Shown here: one piece after another, positions 63,995 through 64,000 of the stretch | Position numbering within the stretch: the stretch's first letter is position 1 | How the letters are laid out: each line of letters starts with the position of its first letter | Assembly: GCF_009176725.1 (NCBI RefSeq) | Contig: NZ_AP020337.1 | Location: 2,604,001-2,668,000 of the forward strand | Source: Pseudomonas sp. KUIN-1 | GTDB lineage: Bacteria > Pseudomonadota > Gammaproteobacteria > Pseudomonadales > Pseudomonadaceae | DNA length: 64,000 nt | Reading direction: 5' to 3' | Made by a program: the position numbers and the translations under genes | The notes under the pieces: generated by a model | What the model was told of the DNA's origin: nothing | Database searches by the model: none | Seen by the model: the letters and a program-made list of their open reading frames with translations, nothing else

Positions 63995-64000
63995 GTGCCG
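63991..64000 (+). CDS. Start of a gene continuing beyond the window
   Basis: ATG at 63991, overlapping the stop of the small membrane protein gene by ATGA. Only three codons (M-S-A) are visible, so nothing can be said about the product beyond operon membership. Confidence 0.4.

Overview
The window looks like a chromosomal segment of a fluorescent pseudomonad, most likely of the Pseudomonas syringae group. The core genes are GC-rich, start mostly with ATG behind AGGAG-type ribosome sites, and many have familiar pseudomonad forms: a lone moaA, a stand-alone argD-like aminotransferase, polB, MCP receptors with NIT and HBM-type sensor regions, and the CGCGGAGCG repeat family. This assignment rests on pattern recognition, not on a database search.

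Layout. 1-9472: transporters (a partial MFS carrier, an Nramp manganese carrier mntH, a second MFS carrier), small hypothetical and periplasmic proteins, the divergent qorB/HxlR pair and a PBP2. 9629-18538: poxB, a NIT-domain chemoreceptor, a chalcone-isomerase-like protein and a DUF3833 lipoprotein, moaA and a CPA-type cation/proton antiporter. 18688-26389: a tightly coupled minus-strand operon (ABC ATPase, two permeases, a 2Fe-2S subunit, two flavoprotein subunits, a binding protein; mostly ATGA overlaps) beside a divergent IclR regulator. This is an uptake-and-oxidation module of the opine oxidase / hydroxyproline dehydrogenase / HCN synthase type. 26435-32205: a methyltransferase, DUF1275, FKBP, a TerC-CBS transporter-like protein and GNAT genes.

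About 32262-45554 is an AT-richer accessory island. It begins at a truncated gene and carries a two-gene GapS6-like candidate defence unit: a small protein plus a 1107-residue helical-repeat protein with a PIN-like region, both bearing an HSGSGDNV motif. Next comes a convergent 1122-residue KAP-type membrane NTPase. Last is a type VI secretion cassette of vgrG, Eag chaperone, prePAAR effector with a C-terminal deaminase-like toxin, and a likely immunity gene. Offence and defence are side by side here.

45588-64000 returns to GC-rich sequence. Its most unusual element is a complete histidine-type attenuator (a 34-residue leader with a HHHH run, then a terminator) in front of a miniature, apparently frameshifted HisRS-like gene. 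Then follow a DUF2314-ankyrin membrane protein, a TauD-type dioxygenase whose ribosome site lies in a hairpin, an HBM-type chemoreceptor, a LysR/ArgD divergent pair, a CBS protein, polB, a Sir2 deacylase, a PhzF-like protein, and a two-gene radical-SAM/DUF4130 DNA-repair unit under a perfect LexA box. At the right edge a Zur-like operator precedes a 48-residue membrane protein and the start of another gene.
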